From CAVSWT01 sp963731745 (GTDB lineage Bacteria > Bacteroidota > Ignavibacteria > Ignavibacteriales > Ignavibacteriaceae): a stretch of 64,000 bases of DNA. Under the pieces are notes generated by a model. The model made no database searches and had not been told where the DNA came from. It saw only the letters and a list, made by a program, of their open reading frames with translations. Numbering within the stretch: position 1 is the stretch's first letter; the number at the start of each line of letters is the position of its first letter. This document shows positions 37,346 through 48,126 of the stretch, one piece after another. Position numbers and translations under genes: made by a program. Where the stretch lies: assembly GCA_963731745.1 (NCBI GenBank), contig CAVSWT010000003.1, positions 7,648 through 71,647 of the forward strand. The letters are read 5' to 3'.

Positions 37346-38116
37346 ATGAATTTATCCGGAAAAGTTGTATTGCTCACCGGTGCATCTAGCGGAATTGGTT
37401 CAGCACTCACCGAAGAATTATCAAAAGAAAACTGTAAACTTGCAATTCTTGCCAGAAGAAAAGATAGATTAGATGAGCTTGCCGAAAACTTCAAAAATAA
37501 TGAGAGCGAAATTCTTCCAATTAAATGCGACGTAACAAATCAAGATGATATAAAAAATTCAATTAAAATTATTAAAGAAAAGTTTGGCGATATTGATGTT
37601 GCAATCTTAAATGCCGGAACCAGCAAAAGAGTATTAATGGAAGATGCTCAGTCTTCAATTAGTAAAAGAATTTTTGATGTTAATGTTTTTGGGATAATAG
37701 ATTTTGCAACTGAACTTATTGAAGAATTAAAAAAAAGAAAAAGTGGAATGATAGTCGGAATATCCAGCTTATCCGATGTGCGCGGCTTTCCTAAAAGCGG
37801 ATTGTATTGTGCAAGCAAGGCAGCTGCAACAATTTTCCTGGAAAGCCTCAGGGTTGAACTTTCTGCATATAATATTAAAGTGATAACCGTTAAACCGGGT
37901 TATGTAAAAACTCCCATGACAGATAAAAATGAATTTCCAATGCCGTTTATGCTGCCCCCGGATAAAGCTGCCAAGATTATATTAAAGGGAATTAAGAAAG
38001 AAAAAAAAATAATTCAATTTCCTTTGCCTATTGTTTTAGGTGCTAAGATTATAAAAATCTTCCCAAATTTTTTATTCGATTATTTTACATTGAGACATTT
38101 GAAAAAATATAATTGA
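37346..38116 (+). CDS. Short-chain dehydrogenase/reductase
   Basis: 256 residues from ATG 37346; a TTG six bases earlier would add two residues. Rossmann motif VVLLTGASSGIGSALTEEL (TGxxxGIG, near 12), NAGTS, catalytic Ser in VGISSLSDVRG, and YxxxK as GLYCASKAA. The Asp-Val pair in KCDVTNQDD supports NAD(P) binding. A C-terminal hydrophobic patch (FPLPIVLGAKIIKIFPNF) suggests membrane association, as in classical SDRs of the DltE/YqjQ type. Substrate unknown. Divergent from the DUF3109 gene and upstream of the lamin-tail gene. Confidence 0.92.
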   Translation: MNLSGKVVLLTGASSGIGSALTEELSKENCKLAILARRKDRLDELAENFKNNESEILPIKCDVTNQDDIKNSIKIIKEKFGDIDVAILNAGTSKRVLMEDAQSSISKRIFDVNVFGIIDFATELIEELKKRKSGMIVGISSLSDVRGFPKSGLYCASKAAATIFLESLRVELSAYNIKVITVKPGYVKTPMTDKNEFPMPFMLPPDKAAKIILKGIKKEKKIIQFPLPIVLGAKIIKIFPNFLFDYFTLRHLKKYN

Positions 38117-38185
38117 ATAGTTAACAGTTTGCTAAAATTAAAATGAACTCTTAATTTCGAATTCAATTATATTATTTTACGAATT

Positions 38186-41100
38186 GTGCAACATCCATTG
38201 AAAATTTTTCTATCTATAATCATTATTTTTTCTTTCAGCTTTGTTTATTCACAAAGTGACTCAGCTTTAATTCTTAGCGAAGTAATGTTCAATCCCGCCA
38301 GCGGCAATAATGAATTTATTGAATTATACAATACCAGCGAAACAGATACAATTGATTTAACAAACTTTAAAATAAAATATCAAACATCTTCTGCAGATTT
38401 GATTGTTCCTGTAAATGATTCCACACTTTTAGAGCCAAAAAGTTTTGCGGTTATACTTCAGGGTAATTACGATTTTCAAAATGGAATTTATAATTCACTC
38501 ATTCCTTCAAGCGCTTTGATATTAAAGATTGATAATAACGCTTTTGGTTCAAATGGAATGAATAATGGGACTGATAAAGACCTTTACTTATTAAATCATT
38601 TAAATGACACTCTCTCCACATATACTTATTCCGCAAATAACTCATCAGGTATTTCAGATGAAAAAATTTTACTGACGGCTGATAACTCTAATTCAAATTG
38701 GGCAAATTCACATCGAACAAATGGAACGCCCGGATTTAAAAATTCGGTAACCCCAATTGATAATGATTTAGAATTAACTTCAATTACCATCTCGCCAGGC
38801 CAGCCTATAGACGGCGACAATGTAATGGTAAACGCAACAACCAAAAATATTGGTTTGCAAACTGCTGATAATTATATAGTGCAAATTTTTTATGATAGTA
38901 ATTCTGATTCAGTTTCAGAAGCAGGCGAAATAATTTTCGAAGAGCAATTTTCAAATCTATCTGCCGGAGATTCTATCATTGCCTCTGCATCCATGACTTC
39001 CCTTTCATCTAAAACCTATAATATTATTGCGAAAGTTATTTATACGAGTGATGAAGACACTTCAAATAATTCAAAGTATTTTTCTTTTACCGTTACACCT
39101 CCGGGCAACAATTATAATGATGTGGTTATAAATGAAATAATGTATGCACCTGTGCCCGGTGAACCTGAATGGATTGAAATTTATAACAAATCCACATCAG
39201 CAATAAATTTGAAAGGTTTGTCCGTTTCAGATAATTCAACTAAAGTAAAAGTAATTGAAAATAATTATAGCCTGGATGCAAACAGCTATTTGGTTATAAG
39301 CAAAGATTCTTCAATCCTAAATTTATATGATGTTGGTTCTCAGATTATTGTTTCCACTTTTCCCGCATTAAATAACACGGGTGATGCTGTTGTAATTAAA
39401 GATTCACTAAATGTAGTTCTTGATAGTCTTGAATATCTTCCGGGCTGGGGCGGTTCAACCGGCGGAAGATCATTGGAACGCATTTCAATAAGTGAAAGCA
39501 GTACCGTCCAGACAAACTGGGGAAGCTCACAAAGCTTAAATAAAGCTACGCCTGGAAAAGTAAATTCAATAACTCCAAAAAATAATGACTTAAAAATTCT
39601 ATCATTCAAACCGGAAAAAGAGTTTGCAATTATTGGAGAAGCAATAAATTTTCAGATAGAGATTAAAAATGCCGGATTGTCAGCAGTTAATAATTTTCAA
39701 ATTCTATTTTATAAGGATTCTAACAAAGATTCTATTCCACAGTCTAATGAACTGATTTCTAATTTAACGGGGAATTCAATTCAGCCAAATGAGAATGCAT
39801 CTTATTCGGTTTCTACAAATAATTTTGATAATGGAGTAAATCAATTTATCGCTAAAATTCTTTTTGCAGATGATGAAGACTCAACAAATAATATTGCGTT
39901 TACAAAAATTTCTGCTGCTAAAATAAATGAAGAACGAAATGATATTGTAATTAATGAATTTATGTATGCGCCAACTTCTCCCCAGCCGGAATGGATTGAA
40001 TTGTTTAATCGAAGTGATAAAACAATTAATCTTAAAAATTATAAAATAGCTGATGAGAATGACACAGTTGTGGTTATTAAAAATTCAACCGTTCTTAATC
40101 CGAAAGAATATTTCATTATCACAAAAGACAGCTCGATAAAAAATTATTATGATATAAAATCAAAATTCATAAAAGCAAGCTTTCCAGCGCTTAATAACAG
40201 CGGCGACAGAATCATCCTAATTGATTCATTAAATAGAACTATAGATTCACTTGAATATCTTTTTACATGGGGCGGAAGCGGCGGCAAATCCCTTGAAAGA
40301 AAAGAAGCGGATAATTCAGCGACGGATTCTTTAAACTGGGCAACTTCTATCAGCCAGTTCAAAGCCACTCCGGGAAAGATAAATTCGATAACACAAAAAG
40401 ATTTTGATGTGCTAGTTTCTAAAATTACTTTTGCCCCTTCCAAGCCATTGTTCGGCGATGAAGTCAGCATTTCAGCAATCATTAAAAATATTGGGAAAAA
40501 TAATTCCAGCTTCAATGTATTTCTATATGAAGATACAAACCTCGATTCAATTCCAGATTTGAATCTAGAAAATAAATCAAATATAAATGTTGGAGTAAAC
40601 GATTCAGCGGATATTAACTTTTAACTATGTACTTAAAAATCTTCAAACTAAAAAAAGGTTTTTCGTTACTGCTGTTTTCACTGACGATCAAGATACAACT
40701 AATAATATTCTTTCAGCAGAAATTCAGCCCGGTTATTCTTCTTCATCTATCATAATTAATGAAGTTATGTATGATCCTGCAGCAGCAGAACCGGAATGGA
40801 TTGAACTTGTTAATAATTCAGGTAAGGATGTAAATATCAAAAATTGGAGCGTAAGCGATTTGCTTCCCTCGCCCACTAAAAATATAATTATTAATGAAGA
40901 TGCTATTATAAAACCCGGTGAATATTTTATAATTGCAAAGGATACTTTATTCATTTCTTATCATGCAAATGTAACCGCAAAAATATTTATCGTAAATTTT
41001 GGAACATTGGGCAATACAAGTGATGGAGTTATTTTGTACGATTTTAGAAATGAAATTATTGACAGCTTAAATTACAACTCTTCCTGGGGCGGCGGAAATG

Positions 41101-42056
41101 ATTTTTCTATGGAACGTATTTCTTTTAATGCACAAACCAATGACAGCACAAATTGGATAACATCATTAAACAAAGATAAAAGTACTCCAGGTAAATTGAA
41201 TTCCATAAATACTTTTAAGCCTTACAAGAGAAATGATTTAGTTATAAATGAAATTATGTACGATCCGGATGCAGACAATTGTGAATTTGTCGAATTCTAT
41301 AATCTAAGTAATGATTCCGTTAACATTGGCGGCTGGCAGATTGAAGATGAAAATGGAAATCATTTTAACTTATCAAACATGAGTTTCACTATTCCCTCGA
41401 ATTCATTTTTTGTTTTAGCTGCCGACTCACTGATTAATTCAAACTATCGTCTTGAAGAATTTTATCAAAAAACGATATTAAATATTTCTTCACTGGGGTT
41501 ATCAAATTCCGGTGAATTAATCCTTTTAAAAGATTTATTCGGAAACACTATTGATTCGGTTCATTACTTTGACGGCTGGCAAAATCAAAATTTTATCTCC
41601 ACAAAAAATATTTCATTGGAAAGAATTAATCCTACTCTAAATGGGAATGATCAATTCAATTGGAGCAGCTCGGCAAATACAAACGGCGCAACACCCGGGG
41701 CGCAAAACAGCATTTATACAAAATCGAAAAACATTCAATCAAATATATCTGTAAATCCAAATCCTTTTTCACCGGACAATGACGGCTTTGAAGATTTTGC
41801 AATTATCAGCTACAATCTTACTCAGCCTATCGCTCAAATAAGAGCCAAAGTTTTTGACAGCAAAGGAAGATTGGTTCGAACAATTACCAACAACCAGGCA
41901 AGCGGAGCAAAAGGTTCAATCATTTTTAACGGGCTCGATGACGAAGGTCACAGCTTAAAAATTGGAATATATATCATTCTTATTGAGGCATTGAATGCTA
42001 ATTCCGGAGTGGTAGAAACATTAAAAACAACGGTAGTAGTTGCAAGAAAGTTATAA
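38186..42056 (+). CDS. Large secreted lamin-tail-domain protein, frameshifted
   Basis: About 1290 residues in two frames. The signal peptide is MKIFLSIIIIFSFSFVYSQ if TTG 38198 starts it; GTG 38186 adds four residues. Lamin-tail (LTD) units recur, each with an opening like VINEIMYAPVPGEPEWIEIYN and a close like SLERI...ATPGKVNSITP, at about 38270, 39110, 39940, 40750 and 41230. They alternate with CARDB-like segments (LFGDEVSISAIIKNIG). The C-terminus (from about 41740) is FlgD/CHU_C-like (NPFSPDNDGFEDFAII). Frames switch at a TTTT run, 40619-40622: DSADINF then NYVLKNLQTKKRFF continues smoothly. Likely surface or matrix protein. Confidence 0.85.
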
Positions 42057-42426
42057 ATTTTGCTAAAAATGAATAATTCAGCCCAATTTCAAGATAAAAT
42101 TAAAGTTTACATTCCAACAAGAATAGAGCAAATAATAAAGCTGAAAGCAAACGTACCAAATTACTTAATTTATTTAGGTAAAAATTATTTTTCGCCTAAT
42201 ATTGTTTTTTAATAAAAAATCCTTTTAATTAGTAAGTAAGGAACTGCTGTTATTATTTGCCATCTAGCAATATTTTCGTATTTAAGAATAATTTTTCGCA
42301 TGTGGGGAAGAACACAAAAATAAGTGTGAAATAATTTGAATTTTATGCGATAAATAAATTGGCATAATGGTTGATTATTCTCTTTCGACTAATAAATACT
42401 GCTATGAAATTATTCGGAGAAATTAA

Positions 42427-42528
42427 ATGAAAAAATCTGAGGGATCTGCGTTAACAGGAATCTTCAACGGCATTATGATAGAAGCAGGTTTCATTATGGC
42501 AATTATATTTATTATTAAGATACTATGA
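42427..42528 (+). CDS. Small membrane protein, 33 residues
   Basis: The ATG at 42427 follows GGAGAAATTAA, a good ribosome-binding site. The product starts MKKSEGSALTGIFNGIMIEA and ends in a hydrophobic helix, GFIMAIIFIIKIL. It is followed about 65 bp later by a clear terminator, so it looks like a stand-alone small transcript encoding a one-helix membrane protein. Function unknown; no close family recognised. Confidence 0.55.
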   Translation: MKKSEGSALTGIFNGIMIEAGFIMAIIFIIKIL

Positions 42529-42592
42529 ATTTATAATTTCATTTCAATTAATTAGTTCTTCTATTTATAACATTTACTTATAGAAGTTTTTG

Positions 42593-42616
42593 AGCCGCTT
42601 AACGCGGCTTTTTTTA
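42593..42616 (+). terminator. Rho-independent terminator of the small ORF
   Basis: Stem AGCCGC (42593-42598) and GCGGCT (42604-42609), loop TTAAC, followed by a T-tract of seven bases. Confidence 0.85.
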
Positions 42617-42821
42617 TTGTTATAACCGCCAGCCTTTCAAAGTTAATTAATTATATATTTATGAAAAATTCTCAATCAGAATTATAAATTAATTTTGGAT
42701 TTGAGCGTTAATAATTTTAATTTCATATGTTGTCTTTGGGGATACAAGCCTTATTTAATAAGTATATAAATAAATTAAATTAGTCTTAAAACCTTACAAG
42801 ACTAAGCGAGGGTAACGGCAA

Positions 42822-43349
42822 ATGAACAAATACAAATTTATATTCATAAAATTATTTCTTGCATTCATCGTACTTTCTTTATCTTCATGCAAAGCAGAAA
42901 ATCCCAACCGTTATGTAAATGACAAAGACAAATTTTCAATTGAATTTCCGGAAAGCTGGGAAGTAAAAGAAAATTATTACGGCACTACGGTAATGGCATT
43001 GTGCCCGCTTGAAAATAATTTTGATAATTTTAGAGAAAACATAAATGTGGTTGTTGAATCCCTTCCATCAAATACAAGTTTAAATGATTATTTCAGCAGT
43101 TCCATTAAAAGCCTAAAGCAATTGAATAATTTTAATGATGAGTTCAGCGGGCTGGAGGAATTGGGAAAAGCCCAGGCTAAGTGGCTGTACTATACCCATG
43201 AAATGGGGGCTTATAAGTTAAAAGTAATATTATATCAATTAGTAAATAACGGCAAAGGTTATTCTATAACCTGCACTTCGAAAGAAGAGGATTTTGAGAA
43301 GTTTAAAAAACAATTTAAAAAGATAACTTCAACTTTTAAGTTTGAATAG
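42822..43349 (+). CDS. PsbP-like/DUF1795-type lipoprotein
   Basis: 175 residues. The signal peptide ends in lipobox LSSCK. The mature part NPNRYVNDKDKFSIEFPESW begins the PsbP/DUF1795 fold, with TVMALCPLENNFDNFRENINV, YFSSSIKSLKQLNNF, and a C-terminal GYSITCTSKEEDFEKFKKQF. The family is widespread and poorly understood outside photosynthesis. It precedes the Na/Pi symporter gene by about 37 bp in the same direction, so the two may be cotranscribed. Located at a membrane, facing the periplasm. Confidence 0.8.
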   Translation: MNKYKFIFIKLFLAFIVLSLSSCKAENPNRYVNDKDKFSIEFPESWEVKENYYGTTVMALCPLENNFDNFRENINVVVESLPSNTSLNDYFSSSIKSLKQLNNFNDEFSGLEELGKAQAKWLYYTHEMGAYKLKVILYQLVNNGKGYSITCTSKEEDFEKFKKQFKKITSTFKFE

Positions 43350-43386
43350 TCCGATTACATACATAAAAAAGAGAGAGATTAAATAA

Positions 43387-45081
43387 GTGATTGTTTTTGG
43401 TATCCTTAAGCTGATAGGCGCTTTGGGCTTCTTCATTTTCGGTATGAAGATAATGAGTGAAGGAATACAAAAAGTTGCCGGCAACAAAATGCGGCAAGTG
43501 CTCAACACGATGACAACAAATAGATTCACCGGTGTTTTGACAGGATTTCTGGTTACAAGTGTAATTCAATCCTCTTCCGCTACAACAGTTATGATTGTAA
43601 GCTTTGTAAACGCCGGACTGCTAAAACTTAAGCAGGCAATCAGCGTAATAATGGGAGCCAACATTGGTACAACAATCACCGCCGTGCTAGTAATTGTGTT
43701 TGGCTTTTCAAAAATAAGTGTCGCATCGTATTCCCTTCCTATAATTGCCATCGGCTTCCCGCTAACTTTTATGCGAAGCAGCAAGCTGAAATCATGGGGA
43801 GAATTCTTAATTGGTTTTGCCATTTTATTTATGGGTTTGGAAGCATTAAAAGATTCGGTTCCGCAGATAAGTCCTGACATGCTGGCTCATCTAAAAAGCC
43901 TAACTAATATGGGAATTTTCTCAACGCTGTTATTCATTTTAATCGGAACATTGTTTACTATGATTGTTCAATCTTCAAGTGCGGCAATGGCTTTAACATT
44001 AGTGATGTGTGAAAACGGCTGGATCACTTTTGATATTGCTGCGGCAATCGTTTTGGGCGAAAATATCGGAACCACAATTACCGCGAATATTGCTGCTATA
44101 GTTACAAATGTACAGTCAAAAAGAGCAGCTCGAGCACATTTTATATTTAATGTTTTTGGTGTACTGTGGATGCTTATAGTATTTCCATTTTATCTGCAGG
44201 GCATTGACAAAATAATGATTAATACTCAAGCCGGTTCACCATTTATAAATTTTCATGCAATAAAATGGTCGCTTACATTATTTCATATTTCATTCAATAT
44301 AATAAATACTCTGCTGCTGGTGTGGTTTATTCCGCAGATAGTAAAAATTGTTAAGCTGATGGTGCCGTCAACTGATACGGATGAAGAATATCACCTGGAA
44401 TATATCGGTACGGGCTTAATGAAGACTTCCGAACTGTCATTACTTGAGGCACAAAAAGAAGTTGCAAAATTTGGAAAGATAGTTTCAAAAATGTCAGGTT
44501 ATGTTCAAAACTTATTAGATAATAATCAAAATAATAAACGTCATAAGTTATTTGATAAAATTTTTAAGTACGAACAGATCACTGATAGAATTGAAGTTGA
44601 AGTGGTAAATTATCTCGCAAAAATTTCCGAAGGAAGAATTAGCAAAGACGCTTCAAATAAAGTTAGAAGCATTTTAAGCATTGTAAGCGACCTGGAAAGA
44701 ATTGGAGATATTTTTTACCAGATGTCACGTTCTATACAAAGAATGGATGAGGATAAAATTCAATTTACAGAAATGCAAATGGCAAATATAAAAGCTTCAT
44801 TTTCTCAGCTAGACCAGGCATTGTCAATTATGCATGAGAATTTAAAGACTCCCTACGAAAAAGTTAAATATGAGCCCGCACAGGAAAAAGAACTTGAAAT
44901 AAATGAGCAGCGTAATAAACTGAGAAAAGAATATTTTGAAGATATTGAAAAAGGCGATTACAATTTAAAAAGCGGAATGATTTACAACGACATTTTTAAT
45001 TCATGTGAAAAAGTAGGCGACCATATAATAAATGTAACCGAAGCAATTTTAGAAGATTATTCAGAAAAAGTTCTTAACTAA
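43387..45081 (+). CDS. Na+/phosphate cotransporter (NptA/PNaS family) with PhoU-like tail
   Basis: 564 residues. The start is GTG at 43387 after GAGAGAG. Two Na_Pi_cotrans repeats each carry the QSSSA signature: VTSVIQSSSATTVMIVSFVN near 60 and IVQSSSAAMALTLVM near 200, followed by NIGTTITA in each. Eight or so membrane helices reach about residue 315. The C-terminal cytoplasmic part (about 345-564) is PhoU-like and helical (SIVSDLERIGDIFYQMSRS). It imports phosphate driven by the Na+ gradient (known for the family). Members of this group are common in marine and sediment bacteria. Confidence 0.93.
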   Translation: MIVFGILKLIGALGFFIFGMKIMSEGIQKVAGNKMRQVLNTMTTNRFTGVLTGFLVTSVIQSSSATTVMIVSFVNAGLLKLKQAISVIMGANIGTTITAVLVIVFGFSKISVASYSLPIIAIGFPLTFMRSSKLKSWGEFLIGFAILFMGLEALKDSVPQISPDMLAHLKSLTNMGIFSTLLFILIGTLFTMIVQSSSAAMALTLVMCENGWITFDIAAAIVLGENIGTTITANIAAIVTNVQSKRAARAHFIFNVFGVLWMLIVFPFYLQGIDKIMINTQAGSPFINFHAIKWSLTLFHISFNIINTLLLVWFIPQIVKIVKLMVPSTDTDEEYHLEYIGTGLMKTSELSLLEAQKEVAKFGKIVSKMSGYVQNLLDNNQNNKRHKLFDKIFKYEQITDRIEVEVVNYLAKISEGRISKDASNKVRSILSIVSDLERIGDIFYQMSRSIQRMDEDKIQFTEMQMANIKASFSQLDQALSIMHENLKTPYEKVKYEPAQEKELEINEQRNKLRKEYFEDIEKGDYNLKSGMIYNDIFNSCEKVGDHIINVTEAILEDYSEKVLN

Positions 45082-45106
45082 TTACTAAAAATATTATGGG
45101 GTAAAA

Positions 45107-45550
45107 ATGCTAAAAGAATCTTTTATCGAACTATTCGACCGTGATTTAAATAAACTTAAAGATGAAATATCTTTATTTAACAGCGAAGAGGATTTATGGA
45201 AAATTTCCGGCAAGATAAAAAATACAGCCGGCAATTTATGCCTTCATCTCTGCGGAAACTTAAAAACTTTTATTGGTGCAAATCTCGGCAACAGCGGATA
45301 TATCCGTAACCGCGACGCAGAATTTTCGGGCACTAATATTCCTAAAGAAGATTTAATTAAAAATATAGATGAAACTATTGAAGCTGTGAATTCTGCTTTA
45401 ACATACATGGATGAAAAAGAATTAGATAATATTTACAAGCAGGATTTTTTAAAGAAGAATGTAAGCACGGCTTTTTTCCTGGTTCATTTAATTGGGCATT
45501 TGAATTATCATCTTGGCCAAATAAATTATCTTCGAAGGATGCTTAGTTAA
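45107..45550 (+). CDS. DinB-superfamily (DUF1572-like) protein
   Basis: 147 residues, all helical. The DinB four-helix-bundle pattern appears in FIELFDRDLNKLKDEISLF, LHLCGNLKTFIGANLG, and a C-terminal FLVHLIGHLNYHLGQINYLRR, where the His residues (LCLHLCGN and GHLNYHLGQ) can bind a metal. Known DinB relatives include thiol-dependent transferases, but this branch is uncharacterised. It lies 25 bp after the Na/Pi transporter gene, in the same direction and probably the same operon. Cytoplasmic. Confidence 0.82.
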   Translation: MLKESFIELFDRDLNKLKDEISLFNSEEDLWKISGKIKNTAGNLCLHLCGNLKTFIGANLGNSGYIRNRDAEFSGTNIPKEDLIKNIDETIEAVNSALTYMDEKELDNIYKQDFLKKNVSTAFFLVHLIGHLNYHLGQINYLRRMLS

Positions 45551-45694
45551 AAATACCGGCTATTTTCCTTTTTAATCATTTCGCCTTTGTGTAATTTTTT
45601 ACAATTGAATTATAACATTCGTTTTAATCACAGGGGGCGCTAATTTGCGTCCCCATCAATTCATAATCTTTTTAATCATTAATTATTTACATTT

Positions 45695-47734
45695 ATGAAA
45701 AACGTAAAACTATTTATCAGCAGCTTCTGTTTAATTTTTTTATTCACTGCATTCAGCTATTCCCAGGAAAAAGCTAGCAAGGATTTTTTAATTGAAACCA
45801 TAGATACAACTGTTGATCCGGGCACAGACTTTTTTAAATATGCAACCGGTAAATGGGAAAAAGAGAATCCGATTCCAACATCAGAAAAAAGATGGGGCTT
45901 ACCTAATCTTGTAAATGAAGAAACATACAGCCAGATAAAAGGAATTCTACAGGAGGCTGAAAAATCAAACGCCTCTGAGGGCAGCAATGAACAAAAAACC
46001 GGGGACTTTTATTTTACCGGAATGGATACAATCAAAATAGAAAAATCAGGCTATTCCCCTATCCAGCCGGAAATTGATAAAATTAATTCTATAAAAACAA
46101 AAAATGATTTATTTGAAACCGCTGCAATGCTGCATAGAAAAGGCGTTAGCGTAATGTTCGATATTTTTGTTGATCAAGACGCAAAAAGTAGCCAGCAATA
46201 TGCGCTGTATCTGTGGCAGGGCGGGTTAGGTTTGCCGAACCGTGAATATTATTTCAGAGAGGATGCCCGCACTGAAAATATTAGAGCTGAATATAAAAAG
46301 TATATTAACACAATGCTTAGCCTTATTAATGACAATGCAGAGAATGAGATCAATAAAGAAAATACAGTTTACCAGATTGAAAATTTTCTTGCCGATTCAT
46401 GCAGAAAACTTGAAGACTTAAGAGACCCATACGCTAATTACAATAAAACATCTGTTGCCGAACTTCAAAAATTAACACCATCCGTTAATTGGAATACACT
46501 GCTCACCGGCATGGGAGTGAAGAATGCCGATTCAGTTATAATCGGGCAGCCTGAATTTTTTAGAGCTTTAAATGCAGCAATTAATAAATTCGATTTAAAT
46601 CAATGGAAAGAATATTTCAAATCTCATCTTATAAATGATTATGCAAGTACACTCAGCAGCAAAATAGATAATGAGTATTTCTATTTTAGAGGCACCGTAA
46701 TGTCAGGGGTTAAAGAGCAAAAACCAAGATGGAAACGAATACAGGATGCAGCCGAAGATGCTATGGGCGAACTGCTGGGACAGATTTATGTGAAAAAATA
46801 TTATTCTCCCAAAACTAAAAAACGCTACGAAAAAATTGTCGACAATATTATTGATGCGTTTGCGAATAGAATTAAAAACCTGAACTGGATGAGCGAATCA
46901 ACAAAACAAAAAGCTCTGGTGAAATTATATAAGATTACAAAAAAAGTCGGATACCCGGATAAGTGGAAAGACTTTTCAAAGCTTACGATTAAAAAAGATT
47001 CTTACGCAAGAAATACAATTCGCGCAAATGAATTTTGGTTTGATAGAAATATTAATAAGCTTGGAAAACCGGTAGATAAATTGGAATGGGATATGACCCC
47101 GCAAACCTGGAATGCTTATTATAATCAATACAGTAATGAAATTGTACTGCCGGCTGCCGCATTTATTGTTCCCGGTGTTCCTGATTCGCTAGTTGATGAT
47201 GCCGTTGCCTATGCTTATGCAGGCGCTTCAACCATTGGGCATGAATTAACTCACGGATTTGATGATGAAGGAAGACTTTTTGACGCCGAGGGAAACTTAA
47301 ACAATTGGTGGACAAAAGAAGACGAAGAAAGGTTTACTGAAAAAACAAAATTGATGGTTGAACAGTTTGATAATTATGTAATCCTCGACAGCATGCACAT
47401 AAACGGCAAGGCAACGCTGGGAGAAAATATTGCAGACCTTGGCGGAATAATGATTGGATGGGATGCTTTTCAAAAGACTGATCAATTTAAAGAAGGTAAA
47501 AAGATCGGCGGATTAACTCCCGCACAAAGATTTTGGCTTGGCTACGCTTATTCATGGTTTGGACATACAAGGCAGGAGGCGCTGGCACAGCAGGTTTTAA
47601 CTGATGTTCATTCGCCAAATTTCCTTCGTGTAAACGGGCCGTTTAGTGACGCGCAAGGTTTTTATGATACTTTTAATATTAAACCCGGGCAGCCAATGTG
47701 GAGGCCGGAAGATAAACGGGTTAAGATTTGGTAG
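45695..47734 (+). CDS. M13-family zinc metallopeptidase (neprilysin/PepO-like)
   Basis: 679 residues with a signal peptide (LIFLFTAFSYSQ). The N-terminal M13 domain spans about 35-420, starting DTTVDPGTDFFKYATGKWEK. The catalytic domain (about 470-679) has VNAYYNQ-type NAYYNQYSNEIVLPAA, the zinc site IGHELTHGFDDEGR (HExxH), the third ligand in GENIADLGG and a C-terminal TDVHSPNFLRVNGP. It degrades peptides outside the cytoplasm. Full length for the family. Downstream the sequence enters the hairpin-repeat region. Confidence 0.95.
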   Translation: MKNVKLFISSFCLIFLFTAFSYSQEKASKDFLIETIDTTVDPGTDFFKYATGKWEKENPIPTSEKRWGLPNLVNEETYSQIKGILQEAEKSNASEGSNEQKTGDFYFTGMDTIKIEKSGYSPIQPEIDKINSIKTKNDLFETAAMLHRKGVSVMFDIFVDQDAKSSQQYALYLWQGGLGLPNREYYFREDARTENIRAEYKKYINTMLSLINDNAENEINKENTVYQIENFLADSCRKLEDLRDPYANYNKTSVAELQKLTPSVNWNTLLTGMGVKNADSVIIGQPEFFRALNAAINKFDLNQWKEYFKSHLINDYASTLSSKIDNEYFYFRGTVMSGVKEQKPRWKRIQDAAEDAMGELLGQIYVKKYYSPKTKKRYEKIVDNIIDAFANRIKNLNWMSESTKQKALVKLYKITKKVGYPDKWKDFSKLTIKKDSYARNTIRANEFWFDRNINKLGKPVDKLEWDMTPQTWNAYYNQYSNEIVLPAAAFIVPGVPDSLVDDAVAYAYAGASTIGHELTHGFDDEGRLFDAEGNLNNWWTKEDEERFTEKTKLMVEQFDNYVILDSMHINGKATLGENIADLGGIMIGWDAFQKTDQFKEGKKIGGLTPAQRFWLGYAYSWFGHTRQEALAQQVLTDVHSPNFLRVNGPFSDAQGFYDTFNIKPGQPMWRPEDKRVKIW

Positions 47735-48126
47735 GTGACTTTTTAATTTTGACTAGCTTAACGTGACAATGTCAGACTGAGCCTGTCGAAGTCTGAACGA
47801 TACATTTGGAAACGTGAAGCACATTTCGACAAAGCTCAATGTGACAATTGAGGTGAGTGCATTTGTGCTTTGTGAAGACGTTGATGTCAGGTTGAGCTAG
47901 TCGAAGTCTGAACGTTGCATTTGAAAACGTGACGCACATTTCGACAAGCTCAATGTGACACTGGAGCGATGAGTGCATTTGTGCTTTGTGACGACGTTGA
48001 TGTCAGGCTGAGCGGGACGATGTTGGTGTCAGACTGAGCATGTCGAAGTCTGAACGGAATGATTGACAGTTTAACTTCTCTCTTCGACAAGCTCAGAGTG
48101 ACATGAGATTATAAGATTATTTTAAT
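47735..48126. repeat. TCGACNNGCTC hairpin-repeat cluster 1
   Basis: 392 bp with no gene. Six or more copies of a ~23-bp hairpin lie in both orientations, for example 47773-47795, 47820-47843, 47888-47910, 47935-47957, 48030-48052 and 48078-48100. Each has a six-base stem around the loop TCGACNNGCTC (or its complement). Stems differ but still pair: CACATT/AATGTG, CAGACT/AGTCTG. The cluster leads directly into the first GIY-YIG gene. Confidence 0.9.

Larger units (their letters stand above)
42057..42821 (+). other. Intergenic region with a small ORF, a terminator and an AT-rich leader
   Basis: 765 bp between the lamin-tail gene and the PsbP-like lipoprotein gene. It holds the 34-codon ORF at 42427-42528 and the terminator at 42593-42616, listed separately. 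Another 47-codon frame (42069-42212) has no ribosome-binding site and is doubtful. Just upstream of 42822 an inverted repeat AGTCTT/AAGACT (42783-42804) is followed by GCGAGGGTAACGGC before the ATG; it is a small leader structure of unknown role. Confidence 0.6.

Noticed and set aside
42069..42212. 47-codon open frame after the lamin-tail gene
   Set aside because: No ribosome-binding site and no recognisable protein features; mentioned only as part of the gap.
42783..42821. Leader hairpin AGTCTT/AAGACT before the PsbP-like gene as a riboswitch
   Set aside because: Too short and without a recognisable aptamer core; no known class fits.
47772..47978. 68-codon minus-strand open frame in repeat cluster 1
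   Set aside because: It is translated hairpin repeats in reverse and has no independent support.
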